From positions 248,001-312,000 of the forward strand of contig NZ_MTSE01000007.1 in the NCBI RefSeq assembly GCF_002154225.1: 64,000 bases of DNA, given 5' to 3'. The stretch is from Hymenobacter crusticola (GTDB taxonomy: Bacteria; Bacteroidota; Bacteroidia; Cytophagales; Hymenobacteraceae). Under the pieces are notes generated by a model, which worked only from the letters and a program-made list of their open reading frames with translations, was not told the origin of the DNA and did not search any database. Below, in pieces: positions 27,070 through 36,301 of the stretch. How positions within the stretch are numbered: the first letter of the stretch is position 1; each line of letters opens with the position of its first letter. Both the position numbers and the translations under genes were made by a program.

Positions 27070-28881
27070 TCACCCCGCCGTATCCGCCACCTCATCCCCA
27101 TCATCCACCATCACCCGAGCTAGCTTTTCGATATTCAAGCTTCGCGCCGAGGCGTCGAAAATCTCGCGGTAAGTGCCTTTCAGATCATACAGTTCTTCGT
27201 GGGTGCCGCTTTCCACCATGCGGCCTTGCTTCATCACGTAGATGCAGTCCGAGTCTACGATTTGGGCGAGGCTGTGGGAGATGATGACCACCGTGCGGCC
27301 CTGCTTGATGGCTTCGAGCGAGTTTTTAATTTGCTCGGTGGCAATAGCGTCGAGGGAGGCGGTGGGCTCGTCGAGGAAGATGATGGGCGGGTTTTTCAGG
27401 AACAACCTAGCAATGGCAATGCGCTGCTGCTGCCCACCGGAGAGCTGTTGGGCGTCGCTCTGGTAGCCCTTCGGTAGCTCCATAATTTGCTCGTGCAGGT
27501 AGGCTTGCTGGGCTGCGTGCTGAATCTGCTCGAAGCTAGCATCCATGAGGCCGTAGCGGATGTTTTCCTCGATGGTGCCCTTGAAAATGTGGTTTTTCTG
27601 GAGCACCAGCCCGATTTGCTGGCGTAGAGCATGGGTGTCGTAATCGGCTAGGGGGCGGCCATCGAGCAGCATTTTGCCGCGGTCGGGGGCGTAGAACTTG
27701 CAGAGCAGGTTGATGATGGTGCTCTTGCCAGCGCCCGAGAGGCCCACCAACGCAGTGGTTTTGCCGGCTTCGATGGTCAGGCAGACGTCGTGCAGGGCCT
27801 GGGTGCCGCTGGGGTACGTGAAGTCGACGTTGCAGATGTCGAAGGTGCCTTGCAGGTGCTGAGGCTTCAGCGGACCGGTGGGCTCTACCGCGTCTTTCGC
27901 GTCGAGGATGTCGAAGAAGCCCTCAGAGTAGGTGAGGGCATCGTTCATCTCGTCGTAGATGCGGTGGAGCTGCCGGATGGGCGCCGACACGTTGTTGAAC
28001 AGCAAGATGTGGAACATGATGGCCCCAATGCTAATCTGCCGGTCGAGTACCAAGTAGGCCGTCAGGATGATGATGAGCACCACGCCAATCTGCTCGGTGA
28101 AGGTTTTCAGGCCATCGTAGAGAAAGTTGGTTTTGCGGGTTTGCAGCTGGGCTTCCTGCAAAGCGTCCTGTTGGGTGTTCTGCTTTAGCTCCTCGTAGTC
28201 TTCGCGCACAAAGCTCTTGATGACCACAGCCGAGTCAATGAGGTTGACTAGGCCTTGGCTCCTAGCTTCGCGCAAACCCCGTAAGGCGCGGCGGGTGCCG
28301 TTGAGCTTATCGGCTTGGCGGTAGCTGAGCCAGAAGTACACCGGCAGCACGGCCACGGCCACGAGCCCCACGTACACATTGGCCATAAACATGACCACCA
28401 AGGCCACAATGGAGTTGGCGAACAGCGGCAGAATATCAATGAAGAAGTTCTGCACCAGCTTCATCAGGCTCTCCACGCCCCGGTCGATGCGGGTTTGGAG
28501 CTTGCCGGTCTGGTTGCCGTTGTCGGCGTAAAAACCTAGCTGGTAGCCGACTACTCTGTGCACCGCATCGTGCATGAGGTGGCTCGACACGCTGATGCGG
28601 ATCTTCTCCCCGTAGAACTTCTGCCCGAACTGGATGAGCGTGTTTACGATTTCCTTGCCCAGCAGCAACCCACTAACCGCCAGCAGCAACGACCCGCCCT
28701 GAGCCAGACCTAGGTTGCGGTTCAGCAAGCTTTGCACCGTATCCACGGTGTAGCGCAGCACAAATGGGTTGACCTGCGCCGCCAACGAGCCCACCAGCGT
28801 GAGCAGCAACGTAGCAATGACCAGCCCCCGGTACGGGCGGACGTAGGGAAAAAGGCGTTGGATAATCTCCCAGAGGCTCAT
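27070..28881 (-). CDS. ABC exporter, fused permease-ATPase (MsbA/multidrug type)
   Basis: The 603-residue half-transporter has a six-span exporter domain (about 15-310) followed by an ATPase. The ATPase has Walker A GLSGAGKST (380-388), signature LSGGQQQR (about 484), Walker B IIFLDEPTASLD and switch histidine in IISHS. As a homodimer in the inner membrane it should export lipids, drugs or peptides. A C-terminal tail of about 30 acidic residues follows the ATPase. Start ATG at 28881; the stop is only 8 bp from the convergent DUF4261-like gene. Confidence 0.95.
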   Translation of the reverse strand: MSLWEIIQRLFPYVRPYRGLVIATLLLTLVGSLAAQVNPFVLRYTVDTVQSLLNRNLGLAQGGSLLLAVSGLLLGKEIVNTLIQFGQKFYGEKIRISVSSHLMHDAVHRVVGYQLGFYADNGNQTGKLQTRIDRGVESLMKLVQNFFIDILPLFANSIVALVVMFMANVYVGLVAVAVLPVYFWLSYRQADKLNGTRRALRGLREARSQGLVNLIDSAVVIKSFVREDYEELKQNTQQDALQEAQLQTRKTNFLYDGLKTFTEQIGVVLIIILTAYLVLDRQISIGAIMFHILLFNNVSAPIRQLHRIYDEMNDALTYSEGFFDILDAKDAVEPTGPLKPQHLQGTFDICNVDFTYPSGTQALHDVCLTIEAGKTTALVGLSGAGKSTIINLLCKFYAPDRGKMLLDGRPLADYDTHALRQQIGLVLQKNHIFKGTIEENIRYGLMDASFEQIQHAAQQAYLHEQIMELPKGYQSDAQQLSGGQQQRIAIARLFLKNPPIIFLDEPTASLDAIATEQIKNSLEAIKQGRTVVIISHSLAQIVDSDCIYVMKQGRMVESGTHEELYDLKGTYREIFDASARSLNIEKLARVMVDDGDEVADTAG

Positions 28882-28985
28882 GCGTCGTTAGGGCTAGGTA
28901 AGGGGCTAGCTTGGTTAGACGAGCTTGGCGGGAGTGGGGTTATAATACGCTATAAAAGCTTGACTAGTTGGCTGTCTTTTAAATG

Positions 28986-29486
28986 CTATATTAAGTTCTC
29001 TTCCTGCATGATAATCAGGGCTTTGTCAGTTCCTGCTTTGCCGCCGTTTAGTGAACCGGGAAGCATGATAAGGCGCTTTTTCATCTTGCCATTCTTATCG
29101 CGAAACAGAATTTCAAAACGCGCTCGGGTTAGACCACGGAAGGCGGGTTTGAAAACTATTTTTTGAATTTGTTTTCTTTCTATAATTGGTTGAGCTGAAT
29201 TTTTTAAGCTGATTAAGATAACGTAAACTAGAATTACTGCCAGCAAACCTAGGTAACCAGCCATGATATATTCAGCGTCTTTGTAATTGTTGTAAGACCA
29301 ATAAGCTAGAAGGGTAGCAAATACTCCATAAGTAATCAGAGGCCGGGCTATGTTGTTGCCAACGTGAGCTTCTGCTAAACTGCCAATAAGTCCCTCTCGA
29401 GCTAAAACGATCTTATCTGGTAAGATGTGGCAGTAACCAGTTTTGGTTTTGAATACTTTATGTTCTTTCGTTATAAGTTGGGACAC
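28986..29486 (-). CDS. Hypothetical membrane protein, 166 residues
   Basis: The protein has two adjacent membrane spans (about 52-68 and 76-95), basic flanks and a C-terminal soluble part with RKQIQKIVFKP and RARFEILFRDKNGKMKKR. This resembles small bacterial PH-domain-like membrane proteins. No family is recognised with certainty. The start is a GTG at 29486. The gene is AT-rich compared with its surroundings. Confidence 0.6.
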   Translation of the reverse strand: MSQLITKEHKVFKTKTGYCHILPDKIVLAREGLIGSLAEAHVGNNIARPLITYGVFATLLAYWSYNNYKDAEYIMAGYLGLLAVILVYVILISLKNSAQPIIERKQIQKIVFKPAFRGLTRARFEILFRDKNGKMKKRLIMLPGSLNGGKAGTDKALIIMQEENLI

Positions 29487-29563
29487 TTTCGATGGAATTG
29501 AAATCTATAATTAAAGTTAAAATATACAAACGTGATTAAGTACGTAGTTAATCTAATCAAAAC

Positions 29564-29854
29564 TCAGACCAGCACCGAGTAATGATTCATTTCCTGAATA
29601 CCTGAATAGAACGGCTTCACCAATTGGAAAAACGCACCGAACTCGGCGCTTTTGCGAAAGCCGTTGAGGTGCCGCTCCACCGAAGTCCACTCGATGCGCC
29701 AAATGAATAGCGAGGGGTCTTCGTCGCAATGAGTGAGTTGATAGCTGAGGCAGTCGGGCGAGGCGGCTAGGAGCTGGCAGGCGCTTTTAATGGCCTGCAC
29801 GAAAGCCGGTTGTTGCTCAAGCGCAATGCGGTAGCGAATGTATTCGACAGTCAT
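29564..29854 (-). CDS. Antibiotic biosynthesis monooxygenase (ABM)-fold protein
   Basis: The 96-residue protein starts MTVEYIRYRIALEQQPAFVQA and continues with SPDCLSYQLTHCDEDPSLFIWRIEWTS, the ferredoxin-like pattern of ABM/YgiN-type dimeric monooxygenases. Members act on quinols or polyketides, or have no catalytic role. It is a lone gene; the function of this one is open. Confidence 0.8.
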   Translation of the reverse strand: MTVEYIRYRIALEQQPAFVQAIKSACQLLAASPDCLSYQLTHCDEDPSLFIWRIEWTSVERHLNGFRKSAEFGAFFQLVKPFYSGIQEMNHYSVLV

Positions 29855-30188
29855 AACAGTAGGAGCTAGGTACAGCTTGAAGATACGAGTTTCGCGTTGG
29901 CGCCGCCAGTGCGCTGCCTTGTTGAGCTTCTGTCTCCAACCTAGGTATTGCGTATGCTAACTAGGTTTTGGCTTACAGGTAGTTAGGATAGGTGGCAGGC
30001 CGAAGCTGCCATACAAAAGGCGTTGCCTGATGGTTGATCAATTCACTAAAGGTGCTTTCGACAGCTGAAGTGAGTCTGGCCAAGAAGCGCAAGTGCGAAG
30101 ATCAAGTTTAACTATCTCACTGTAAGAGATATTCTTATAACTTCCTTACCGCCTAGCCTGCTCCGGTGAGTAGCAAAAGCAAGGACTC
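29855..30188. other. Divergent intergenic region upstream of the AraC gene
   Basis: The 334 bp region has no gene I can support. A small inverted repeat (TATCTC...GAGATA, about 30113-30131) lies about 60 bases before the AraC start and could be an operator, but this is weak. Confidence 0.4.
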
Positions 30189-31016
30189 ATGATCTACCAG
30201 CAACTGCCGCCGCATCCGGCCTTGGCGCCTTACGTCAAAGAGTATGTGCTGCTACACTTTGATTTCAGGGGCTTGGACACGATTCCGACCAAGCTCATGC
30301 CTGCTCGGGCCGAACAAAGCTTGATTTTTTACCCTGAGGAGGCGTACACTAAGGTCCATGCCGAGCGCCAGCAGCAGTTTGTGATTCCGCACGCGGTGGT
30401 GCAAGGCCAGCCGCTTACGCATTGGCAGCACCATTATCCGCGCCAGTTTAAAGTCATGAAGGTGGTCTTTCAGCCGGGCGGGCTTTATCACCTGCTGGGT
30501 GGCATGCCCCTGGCCGAACTGACCGATGCCACGCTGGAGGCGGAAAGTGTGCTAGGTCCGGAAATCAGCCCGCTCACGCAACACCTAATGAACACGGCGC
30601 AGTATGCCGAAATGATCAAGGTCGTGGATACGTACCTTTTTCAACGTTTCCGCCGGCGCACGGTGCGCCTAGAGCCCATCGATAAGATGAGTCATTTGCT
30701 GCAAGCTCATAATCAGCCGCTTGCCTTGGAGTATCTCGCCCAGCAAGCTTGCCTGAGCTACCGGCAGTTCGAGCGCAAATTCCGCGACCGGATGGGGGTT
30801 AGTCCAAAGCTCTTTGCCCGCTTGGTACGCTTCAACAAGGCGCAGGCGCTCAAAGAAAAAAGCCCCGAACACGACTGGCTGACCGTGGCCCTCGCCTGCG
30901 GCTACGCTGACTATCAGCACTTGGCAAAAGATTTCAAGCAGTTTGCCGGCGTTACGCCCGTTGCCTTCCTACGGGAAGCGGCCCACTCGCCCGAGCACGT
31001 GTTGCGGCTGCGGTAA
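30189..31016 (+). CDS. AraC-family transcriptional regulator with DUF6597-like N-terminal domain
   Basis: The 275-residue protein has an N-terminal ligand-type domain (about 1-150) starting MIYQQLPPHPALAPYVKEY and containing VVFQPGGLYHLLGG, typical of DUF6597. The C-terminal AraC domain (about 165-265) has two helix-turn-helix units: LEYLAQQACLSYRQFERKFRDR and TVALACGYADYQHLAKDFKQFAG. It is immediately followed by a cupin gene (78 bp), which it may regulate or be co-transcribed with. Confidence 0.93.
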   Translation: MIYQQLPPHPALAPYVKEYVLLHFDFRGLDTIPTKLMPARAEQSLIFYPEEAYTKVHAERQQQFVIPHAVVQGQPLTHWQHHYPRQFKVMKVVFQPGGLYHLLGGMPLAELTDATLEAESVLGPEISPLTQHLMNTAQYAEMIKVVDTYLFQRFRRRTVRLEPIDKMSHLLQAHNQPLALEYLAQQACLSYRQFERKFRDRMGVSPKLFARLVRFNKAQALKEKSPEHDWLTVALACGYADYQHLAKDFKQFAGVTPVAFLREAAHSPEHVLRLR

Positions 31017-31093
31017 GATATCGTTTTTTGACCACTAGCCGTGGGTGTCGGAACCTAGCTTTGCTGAAAAGCAACTCATTACCGGCAACCGCT

Positions 31094-31660
31094 ATGCAAC
31101 CATCTTCCCGCCGTACGGCACTCAAAAACCTTTCTTCCGCCGTATTCGGTATGACGCTTCTAGATTCTTCCGCGCTCAGTGCTGGCCAGCCCACGCCGAG
31201 CAAACCTTTCGTTGTGCGCGGTGCCGAGGGCCGTTTCGCGGCCCACTACCGCATCATGGGCTTCGACTTGTACCTAAAGCTCTCCGGCCAAGATACACAG
31301 GAGCAATTCTCGGTGTTTACGGGCGTGTACCGCCAACACGATGGTCCGCCTCTGCATGTCCACTACCAACAAGATGAGGAGTTCTACATCTTGGAAGGCG
31401 AGTTTCTGGTGCAGGTAGGGGAGGAAAAATACACGCTGAAGGCCGGCGACTTGATCTTTTTGCCGCGCAACATCCCGCACGGCTTTCTGGTCTTGAGCGA
31501 AACCGCCAAAATGCTGTTCCTGACCCAGCCCAGTGCTACCACCGAGGCATTCTTCCAGCAACTTTCCCAGCTAAGCAGCACCGCCTCGCTGGAGCAAGTA
31601 CAGCAGTTACACCTGGCGCATCACATGAAGATTGTAGGACCTAGGGTGAGTGTGGGGTAG
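31094..31660 (+). CDS. Tat-signal cupin-domain protein
   Basis: From the ATG at 31094 the 188-residue protein begins with a twin-arginine-like signal (SRRTALKNLSSAVFGMTLL). A single cupin domain follows: GPPLHVHYQQDEEFYILEGEF (motif 1, with the His, His, Glu metal ligands) and IFLPRNIPHGF (motif 2, with the last His). It is probably a metal-bound periplasmic protein of unknown reaction. The open frame extends 22 codons upstream, but those codons lack any export signal and overlap the spacer after the AraC gene. Confidence 0.85.
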   Translation: MQPSSRRTALKNLSSAVFGMTLLDSSALSAGQPTPSKPFVVRGAEGRFAAHYRIMGFDLYLKLSGQDTQEQFSVFTGVYRQHDGPPLHVHYQQDEEFYILEGEFLVQVGEEKYTLKAGDLIFLPRNIPHGFLVLSETAKMLFLTQPSATTEAFFQQLSQLSSTASLEQVQQLHLAHHMKIVGPRVSVG

Positions 31661-31688
31661 CAATACCCCAACGAAGTTCAGCGCTCAG

Positions 31689-31730
31689 ACCACCACGTCA
31701 GCGCGTAGTATCGCGCGCTGACGTGGTGGT
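31689..31730. terminator. Bidirectional hairpin between cupin and M20 genes
   Basis: Perfect 17-base arms (31689-31705 and 31714-31730) flank an 8-base spacer. It lies between two convergent genes, which suits a shared terminator, although no T-run follows on either side. Confidence 0.65.
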
Positions 31731-31817
31731 GGTAAACCGCAACGATAGAAGTTGTCAGTACATGCGCGATGCTACATGCGGCATGATGGCCAACGGAATA
31801 CGAGCTTTCTCCGCATT

Positions 31818-33104
31818 TTACCGCGTCAAGCGGTAGATCATTAGCGCGGCGCGTTGTACCAGCAGCGGAAACTCCTTGGTGTTCATGGTTTCGCCTGGCG
31901 CGTGGGCCCCTTTGCCCGACGACCCTAGTCCATCCAAGCAGTCGAGGTACTGCGCCACGATGGACACGTCGCCGGCGCCGCGGGAGCCAGGGTCGCCGGC
32001 CGTCACGGGGCCAAAACCTAGGTCGCGGCTTACTTGGTCGGCGAGGGTGGCTAGCTTTTGGTTGCCGGGCGTGGGCGGCATGCCGGGCAAGCCGTCGGTG
32101 AAGGTGATTTCTGCGCGGGTGTTGGGCAGGCTGTGGGCCACAATGTCGCGCATTTTGGTGCGAGCATCTTCCTTCTGCTGCTCGGTAAGGAAGCGCAAGT
32201 CGCCGGCCACATCTACTTCCGGCGAGATGATGTTGGTTTTTCCGACCGCTTCGCCGTGCGCTTTGGCGGCGTCGTACTTCACCTCTGAGCCGCCCACAAT
32301 CAAGCCGGGGTTGAAGGTGAGGTACTGCTCCTGGCTTAGCTTTTCCCGAAATTCATCGAGGATGCGTGCCGCTTCGAACACCGCGCCGTAGCCCACATTC
32401 GGTTTAAAAATGCCCGACGAGTGCGCCGCTTGCCCGTACGTTTTGAGCTGCCAGCCGCTGGAACCTCGCCGCGCCGTCGCTACCGAGTGTAGCCCCGCCG
32501 CCGACTCAAAGGCGAGGGCCACGTCCGACTCTTTGGCTTTCGCAATGAAGTCGGCGCGAGCGGCGTCACCGGTGCCTTTGCGCTCTTCGTCGCCGGTGAA
32601 GTAGGCGGTGATGGTCGTGTTATCGAGCAGGCCGTTTTGTTGCAAGGCTTGTAGCGCCGCCAGCATCACCACGTCGCCGCCCTTCATGTCGTTCACGCCC
32701 TGACCCGTCGCGGTGGAGTCGTTGAGCTGGGTGTAGGGCGAAAAGGGCATGTCGAGTTCAAACACCGTATCGAGGTGGCCGATGAGAAAGAGCTTCTTGC
32801 CTTTCTTGCCCTTGCGCTGGGCTACTAAGTGGCCAGCGCGCTGCACTTCAGCGGGCATATCCACCCACGAGGTTTTGAAGCCAATGGCATCAAACTCTTT
32901 GCGGAAAATGTCGCCTACTTCGCGCACGCCTTTCAGGTTCAAAGTGCCGCTATTGATGTTTACCACCTGCACCAGTAGCTTCTCGCTTTGGGGCATGTTG
33001 CGCTGCACAGTAGCCACAATTTTCTTTTCGGTAGCCGTGAGTTTTTGGGCCTGCGCGGCGAAAGTAGCAGCAAAAGCACAGGCTAGGAGTAGGCGTTTTC
33101 TCAT
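31818..33104 (-). CDS. M20-family metallopeptidase (glutamate carboxypeptidase type), exported
   Basis: The 428-residue protein has a signal peptide ending AAQAQK (about 20). M20 metal-site motifs follow: FLIGHLDTVFE (His and Asp), GVNDMKGG, then GDEERKGT with the general base and ligand glutamates, and DPGSRGAGDVS near the C-terminus. The dimerisation domain lies at about 210-320. It should cleave C-terminal amino acids from peptides or folate-like substrates in the periplasm. It is a single gene upstream of a convergent hairpin. Confidence 0.93.
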   Translation of the reverse strand: MRKRLLLACAFAATFAAQAQKLTATEKKIVATVQRNMPQSEKLLVQVVNINSGTLNLKGVREVGDIFRKEFDAIGFKTSWVDMPAEVQRAGHLVAQRKGKKGKKLFLIGHLDTVFELDMPFSPYTQLNDSTATGQGVNDMKGGDVVMLAALQALQQNGLLDNTTITAYFTGDEERKGTGDAARADFIAKAKESDVALAFESAAGLHSVATARRGSSGWQLKTYGQAAHSSGIFKPNVGYGAVFEAARILDEFREKLSQEQYLTFNPGLIVGGSEVKYDAAKAHGEAVGKTNIISPEVDVAGDLRFLTEQQKEDARTKMRDIVAHSLPNTRAEITFTDGLPGMPPTPGNQKLATLADQVSRDLGFGPVTAGDPGSRGAGDVSIVAQYLDCLDGLGSSGKGAHAPGETMNTKEFPLLVQRAALMIYRLTR

Positions 33105-33215
33105 CGAATAGGCTAGGTCAGTTTGCAGAAATGAGCCTAATACTATTCAAAACTGCCGTTACTTGTGCATCCGAGGGGCAGATAAGTACCTTACTGGTCG
33201 CGGGTTGCGGTGGTG

Positions 33216-33917
33216 CTAGCTCAGCCCAAACTGCGCCAGCAGCGCCTCCTTATACTGCTTGCCGATGGGCAATTTCTCAGGCAAGTTGTACAGCTCTACC
33301 TCATTGCCGCTGATGGCTTTGATGGCGTCCATGCGCACGATGTAGGACTTCTGAATGCGGGTGAAGCGGCTGGCGGGCAGCTGGTCTTCCACCCGGCTCA
33401 TGCGCAGATACGTGATAATGACCCGGTTCTTCAGAATAATTTTGATGTAGTCCTTCATGCCTTCGATGTAGTAGATTTCATCGAAGAGCACCCGTTGCAA
33501 CGAGTTACCTTCTTTCACAAACAGGTACTCCGGTGCCGGCGGAGCTAGGGTAGCGGGCCGGTTATGGAGCACAGCCAACGCCTTATTCACCGCCTTCAAA
33601 AAGCGCGGAAACGACACGGGCTTGACGATGTAATCCAACGCATCTAGCTCAAAGCCCTCCAGCGCGTAGTTCGGGTAGGCCGTAACGAAGATGACGTACG
33701 GCGGATTGTGCAAGGACCGAATGAACTCGATGCCATTGACTTGTGGCATGTTGATATCGGAAAAGACCAGGTCTACTTTCTGCTGCTGTAATACTTCCAA
33801 GGCCTCGAACACATGCTCACAGCTGCCTAGTAAGTTCAGGGACGGTATTTTGGCGACGTAATCTTCGAGCAACTCGCGGGCGAAGGGTTCATCGTCGATA
33901 ATGAGGCAGTTAATCAT
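33216..33917 (-). CDS. LytTR-family response regulator
   Basis: The 233-residue protein has a receiver domain (about 1-120) with the acidic pair in LIIDDEP, phospho-acceptor D54 in VFSDINMP and the conserved Lys in VKPVSF. A LytTR DNA-binding domain follows (about 135-233; IYYIEGMKDYIKI, LPASRFTRIQKSYIV). Its start overlaps the end of the LytS-type kinase gene by 4 bp (ATGA), so the two are translationally coupled and form a two-component pair. Confidence 0.95.
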   Translation of the reverse strand: MINCLIIDDEPFARELLEDYVAKIPSLNLLGSCEHVFEALEVLQQQKVDLVFSDINMPQVNGIEFIRSLHNPPYVIFVTAYPNYALEGFELDALDYIVKPVSFPRFLKAVNKALAVLHNRPATLAPPAPEYLFVKEGNSLQRVLFDEIYYIEGMKDYIKIILKNRVIITYLRMSRVEDQLPASRFTRIQKSYIVRMDAIKAISGNEVELYNLPEKLPIGKQYKEALLAQFGLS

Positions 33918-35056
33918 TGGGCAGGAGCAAAACGGGGGAAGAATAATGCCGGCCGCGCAAGTGGCGGCGCGGTAGACGTCAGCCGAATGGTTAGGGCCAC
34001 GCGGTACGTGTAGGCTTCCTGGTCGCGGGTGATGGTGAGGTCGTACTCGGTGGGGGCGTAGTGGAGTGCTAGGCGCTTCTTTACGTTATCGATGCCCACG
34101 CCCCCAAACTCGCGCCGTGTGGCCGTAGGGCTAAAGCTGTTGCTGACTTCAAATCGTAGCTGGGTAGCGTCCGCCGCCAAGGAAATAGCGACCCAGGAAG
34201 CATCGAGGCTGCTATCGACGCCGTGCTTGAAGGCATTTTCGACGAAAGGAAAAAACAGCAGCGGCGTGATGGTCTGCTGGTCCGTGATACCCGATTTCTG
34301 GTAAGTGATGCGGACTTTCTTACCGTAGCGCAGCCGTTCTAGCTCTAGGTAGGCATCCAGGAAAGCCGTTTCCTTCGTGAGCGGCACCAGGGCGGCGTCC
34401 GACTCATACACGGTGTAGTGCATAAGGTCGGAGAGGTGCTGCACCATATCAGGGGCACGCTCGTCCTGCTTCACCACCATGGTGTAGATGTTGTTGAGGG
34501 TGTTAAAGAGAAAATGCGGATTGACCTGGGCTTTCAGAAAACTGACTTCCAGGTTGAGGTTTTCGCGTTGCAGGCGCAGGGTGTGGTTGCTTGTCGTGAG
34601 CAGAAATTGTAAGAACCGCCCGAAGATGGGCAGCATCACGGTGATACTGAAATCGTAGAGGCCGATGCTGACCCCGTACCACGAGAAGACGCCCACCCAA
34701 ATTCCTTTATCCAGAATGCGGTAGATGTAGCTTTCCTTCGGGTCTAGCTGGTAATAGTCGAAGCCTAGGAAGAGCACGTACGAAGCTAGGGCCCAACAGT
34801 AATAGATGGCCACTAAGCTCAAAGCCGTGGAGAGCCAGCGGCCTTGCAGCACAAAGCGGGGCAGCACTATCCGCGAGAAAAAGTAAAAACCAACCACCGC
34901 GGCCACCGTGTCCTTGAGCGCGAAGCACCACGTAAGCAAGGGCGACTTGTGCCAGCCGCTGTACGTGAAGTACTCAAACCCAATATACAACGCCCATAAA
35001 AGCAGCGGCCGTACGACCTGCATGCGTGGGATGCGGAAAGGAAGCGGATAAGTCAT
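33914..35056 (-). CDS. LytS/YehU-type sensor histidine kinase
   Basis: The 380-residue protein has four to five membrane spans in the first 150 residues and then a His_kinase domain. QVNPHFLFNTLNN carries the phospho-acceptor H181 (codon at 34514-34516), LFFPFVENAFKHG is the intact N-box, and FGGVGIDNVKKRL is the glycine box. All catalytic parts are present, unlike in the neighbouring homologue. It should phosphorylate the LytTR regulator encoded just downstream. No extracytoplasmic sensor domain is seen, so the signal is probably membrane-borne. Confidence 0.95.
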   Translation of the reverse strand: MTYPLPFRIPRMQVVRPLLLWALYIGFEYFTYSGWHKSPLLTWCFALKDTVAAVVGFYFFSRIVLPRFVLQGRWLSTALSLVAIYYCWALASYVLFLGFDYYQLDPKESYIYRILDKGIWVGVFSWYGVSIGLYDFSITVMLPIFGRFLQFLLTTSNHTLRLQRENLNLEVSFLKAQVNPHFLFNTLNNIYTMVVKQDERAPDMVQHLSDLMHYTVYESDAALVPLTKETAFLDAYLELERLRYGKKVRITYQKSGITDQQTITPLLFFPFVENAFKHGVDSSLDASWVAISLAADATQLRFEVSNSFSPTATRREFGGVGIDNVKKRLALHYAPTEYDLTITRDQEAYTYRVALTIRLTSTAPPLARPALFFPRFAPAQ

Positions 35057-35079
35057 AAGAGCAAGGCTGGCACTTTCCT

Positions 35080-36174
35080 CTAAAGTTGAAGGCGAAGGTG
35101 CAAACGTAAGTGCGCATTTTCCTCCTTGAGCTGCACGGTATGCTGATGAGGGTATTGCAATGCTAGCCGCCGCAGCGCTGCTTCAATGGCCGCATCGGTG
35201 CGGTAAAGGTGCGCTAACGGCACCCCCGTTGTGCGGACTATCAGCAGCGTCAGCGTATCAGCGTCAACTTGGATCGTGCTCTGAATATGCACAGAACTGC
35301 CCGGAACCGCTTCTATTCCCACAAAAAGTCTTTCCAGAAACGGATGCAAGAGCAAGGGCGCGAGCTGCTGCGTGGTGACTATGCCCTCAACCTCGTGCGT
35401 GATGGTAGCCTCCGGATGAAGCAGGCGCTCCAAGGCTAGGTAATCTTCCAGGAACTCCAGCTCCCGGCTTAGTGCGACGCGCTCCGTGTCGGTTTCGTAG
35501 AGGGTGTAGCGCATCAAATCGGCTAGGTGCAGCACGACGTCGCCCGCGCGCCGGTCGCGGCTGCGGGTCAGGCGCTGCAAGGTGCCGAGGGTGTTGAACA
35601 AGAACTGCGGATTTATTTGGGCTTTCAAGTAGCTCAGCTCTAGGTGTAGATGGTCGCGCTCTAAGGCTAGGCGGCGGCGTTCGATGACCAGCGCATACGT
35701 GACAAAGCTGATGACAATGGGGAAGAGTACGGTGGCCAGTAAATCCATCAACGAACCCAGCAGTCCGCGCCAGCTTGTCAGGTCGGGCCAAGGGCTTTCG
35801 GCGTAGCTTTTCTGGAGGTTGTAGCGCAAATCGGCGCTTATGGGAGCGTAGTGAATAATCAGCAAAGCGCCCGCGTACATCCACAGACGGTAGGTATAGA
35901 TGAGCACCACTGCCCCCAGCAGGGCGAGGCCGAAGCGGCCGCGGAGCAGCCAGCGCGGAATAATCAGGTATACCAAGCAGTTAAAAAGCCCGATAGCGAA
36001 GCCCCATTCCAGCAGCACATAGGGCCAGATGGGACCCGTAAAGTGGTAGTTGGGGCGATTGTTCCAGGCAAAGTAGAACCCGCATAGCAAGAGCCATAGC
36101 ACTAGCTGCATCAGCACGGCAGTAGCGCGGGGACTTAGGCGGGGCTCCGCGGGGCTAGGTAGAAGTTCGGGCAT
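35080..36174 (-). CDS. Degenerate LytS-type histidine kinase (pseudokinase)
   Basis: The protein of about 364 residues is clearly homologous to the next gene: membrane spans in the N-terminal 160 residues, then LHLELSYLKAQINPQFLFNTL. The histidine of NPHFLFN is glutamine here (Q190, CAG at 35605-35607). The N-box region reads LLLHPFLERLFVG without the asparagine, and the glycine box is absent (TDAAIEAALRRLALQYP). It therefore cannot autophosphorylate or bind ATP in the normal way. The frame is intact, so it is probably a functional partner rather than a pseudogene. It lies 23 bp upstream of the active kinase in the same operon. The ATG at 36174 is preferred to a GTG at 36198. Confidence 0.85.
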   Translation of the reverse strand: MPELLPSPAEPRLSPRATAVLMQLVLWLLLCGFYFAWNNRPNYHFTGPIWPYVLLEWGFAIGLFNCLVYLIIPRWLLRGRFGLALLGAVVLIYTYRLWMYAGALLIIHYAPISADLRYNLQKSYAESPWPDLTSWRGLLGSLMDLLATVLFPIVISFVTYALVIERRRLALERDHLHLELSYLKAQINPQFLFNTLGTLQRLTRSRDRRAGDVVLHLADLMRYTLYETDTERVALSRELEFLEDYLALERLLHPEATITHEVEGIVTTQQLAPLLLHPFLERLFVGIEAVPGSSVHIQSTIQVDADTLTLLIVRTTGVPLAHLYRTDAAIEAALRRLALQYPHQHTVQLKEENAHLRLHLRLQL

Positions 36175-36301
36175 GAAAAAAGGCAGACCAACTCGCACGT
36201 TGGTGGTGTGGGGCCGTGACTTGGTCGAAATAAGTTCGGCTCCTTAAAGGTGCGCAGTTTCTTCGTTCCAGCTTCTTCCCAACGCCAAAAGAAACCACGA
36301 A

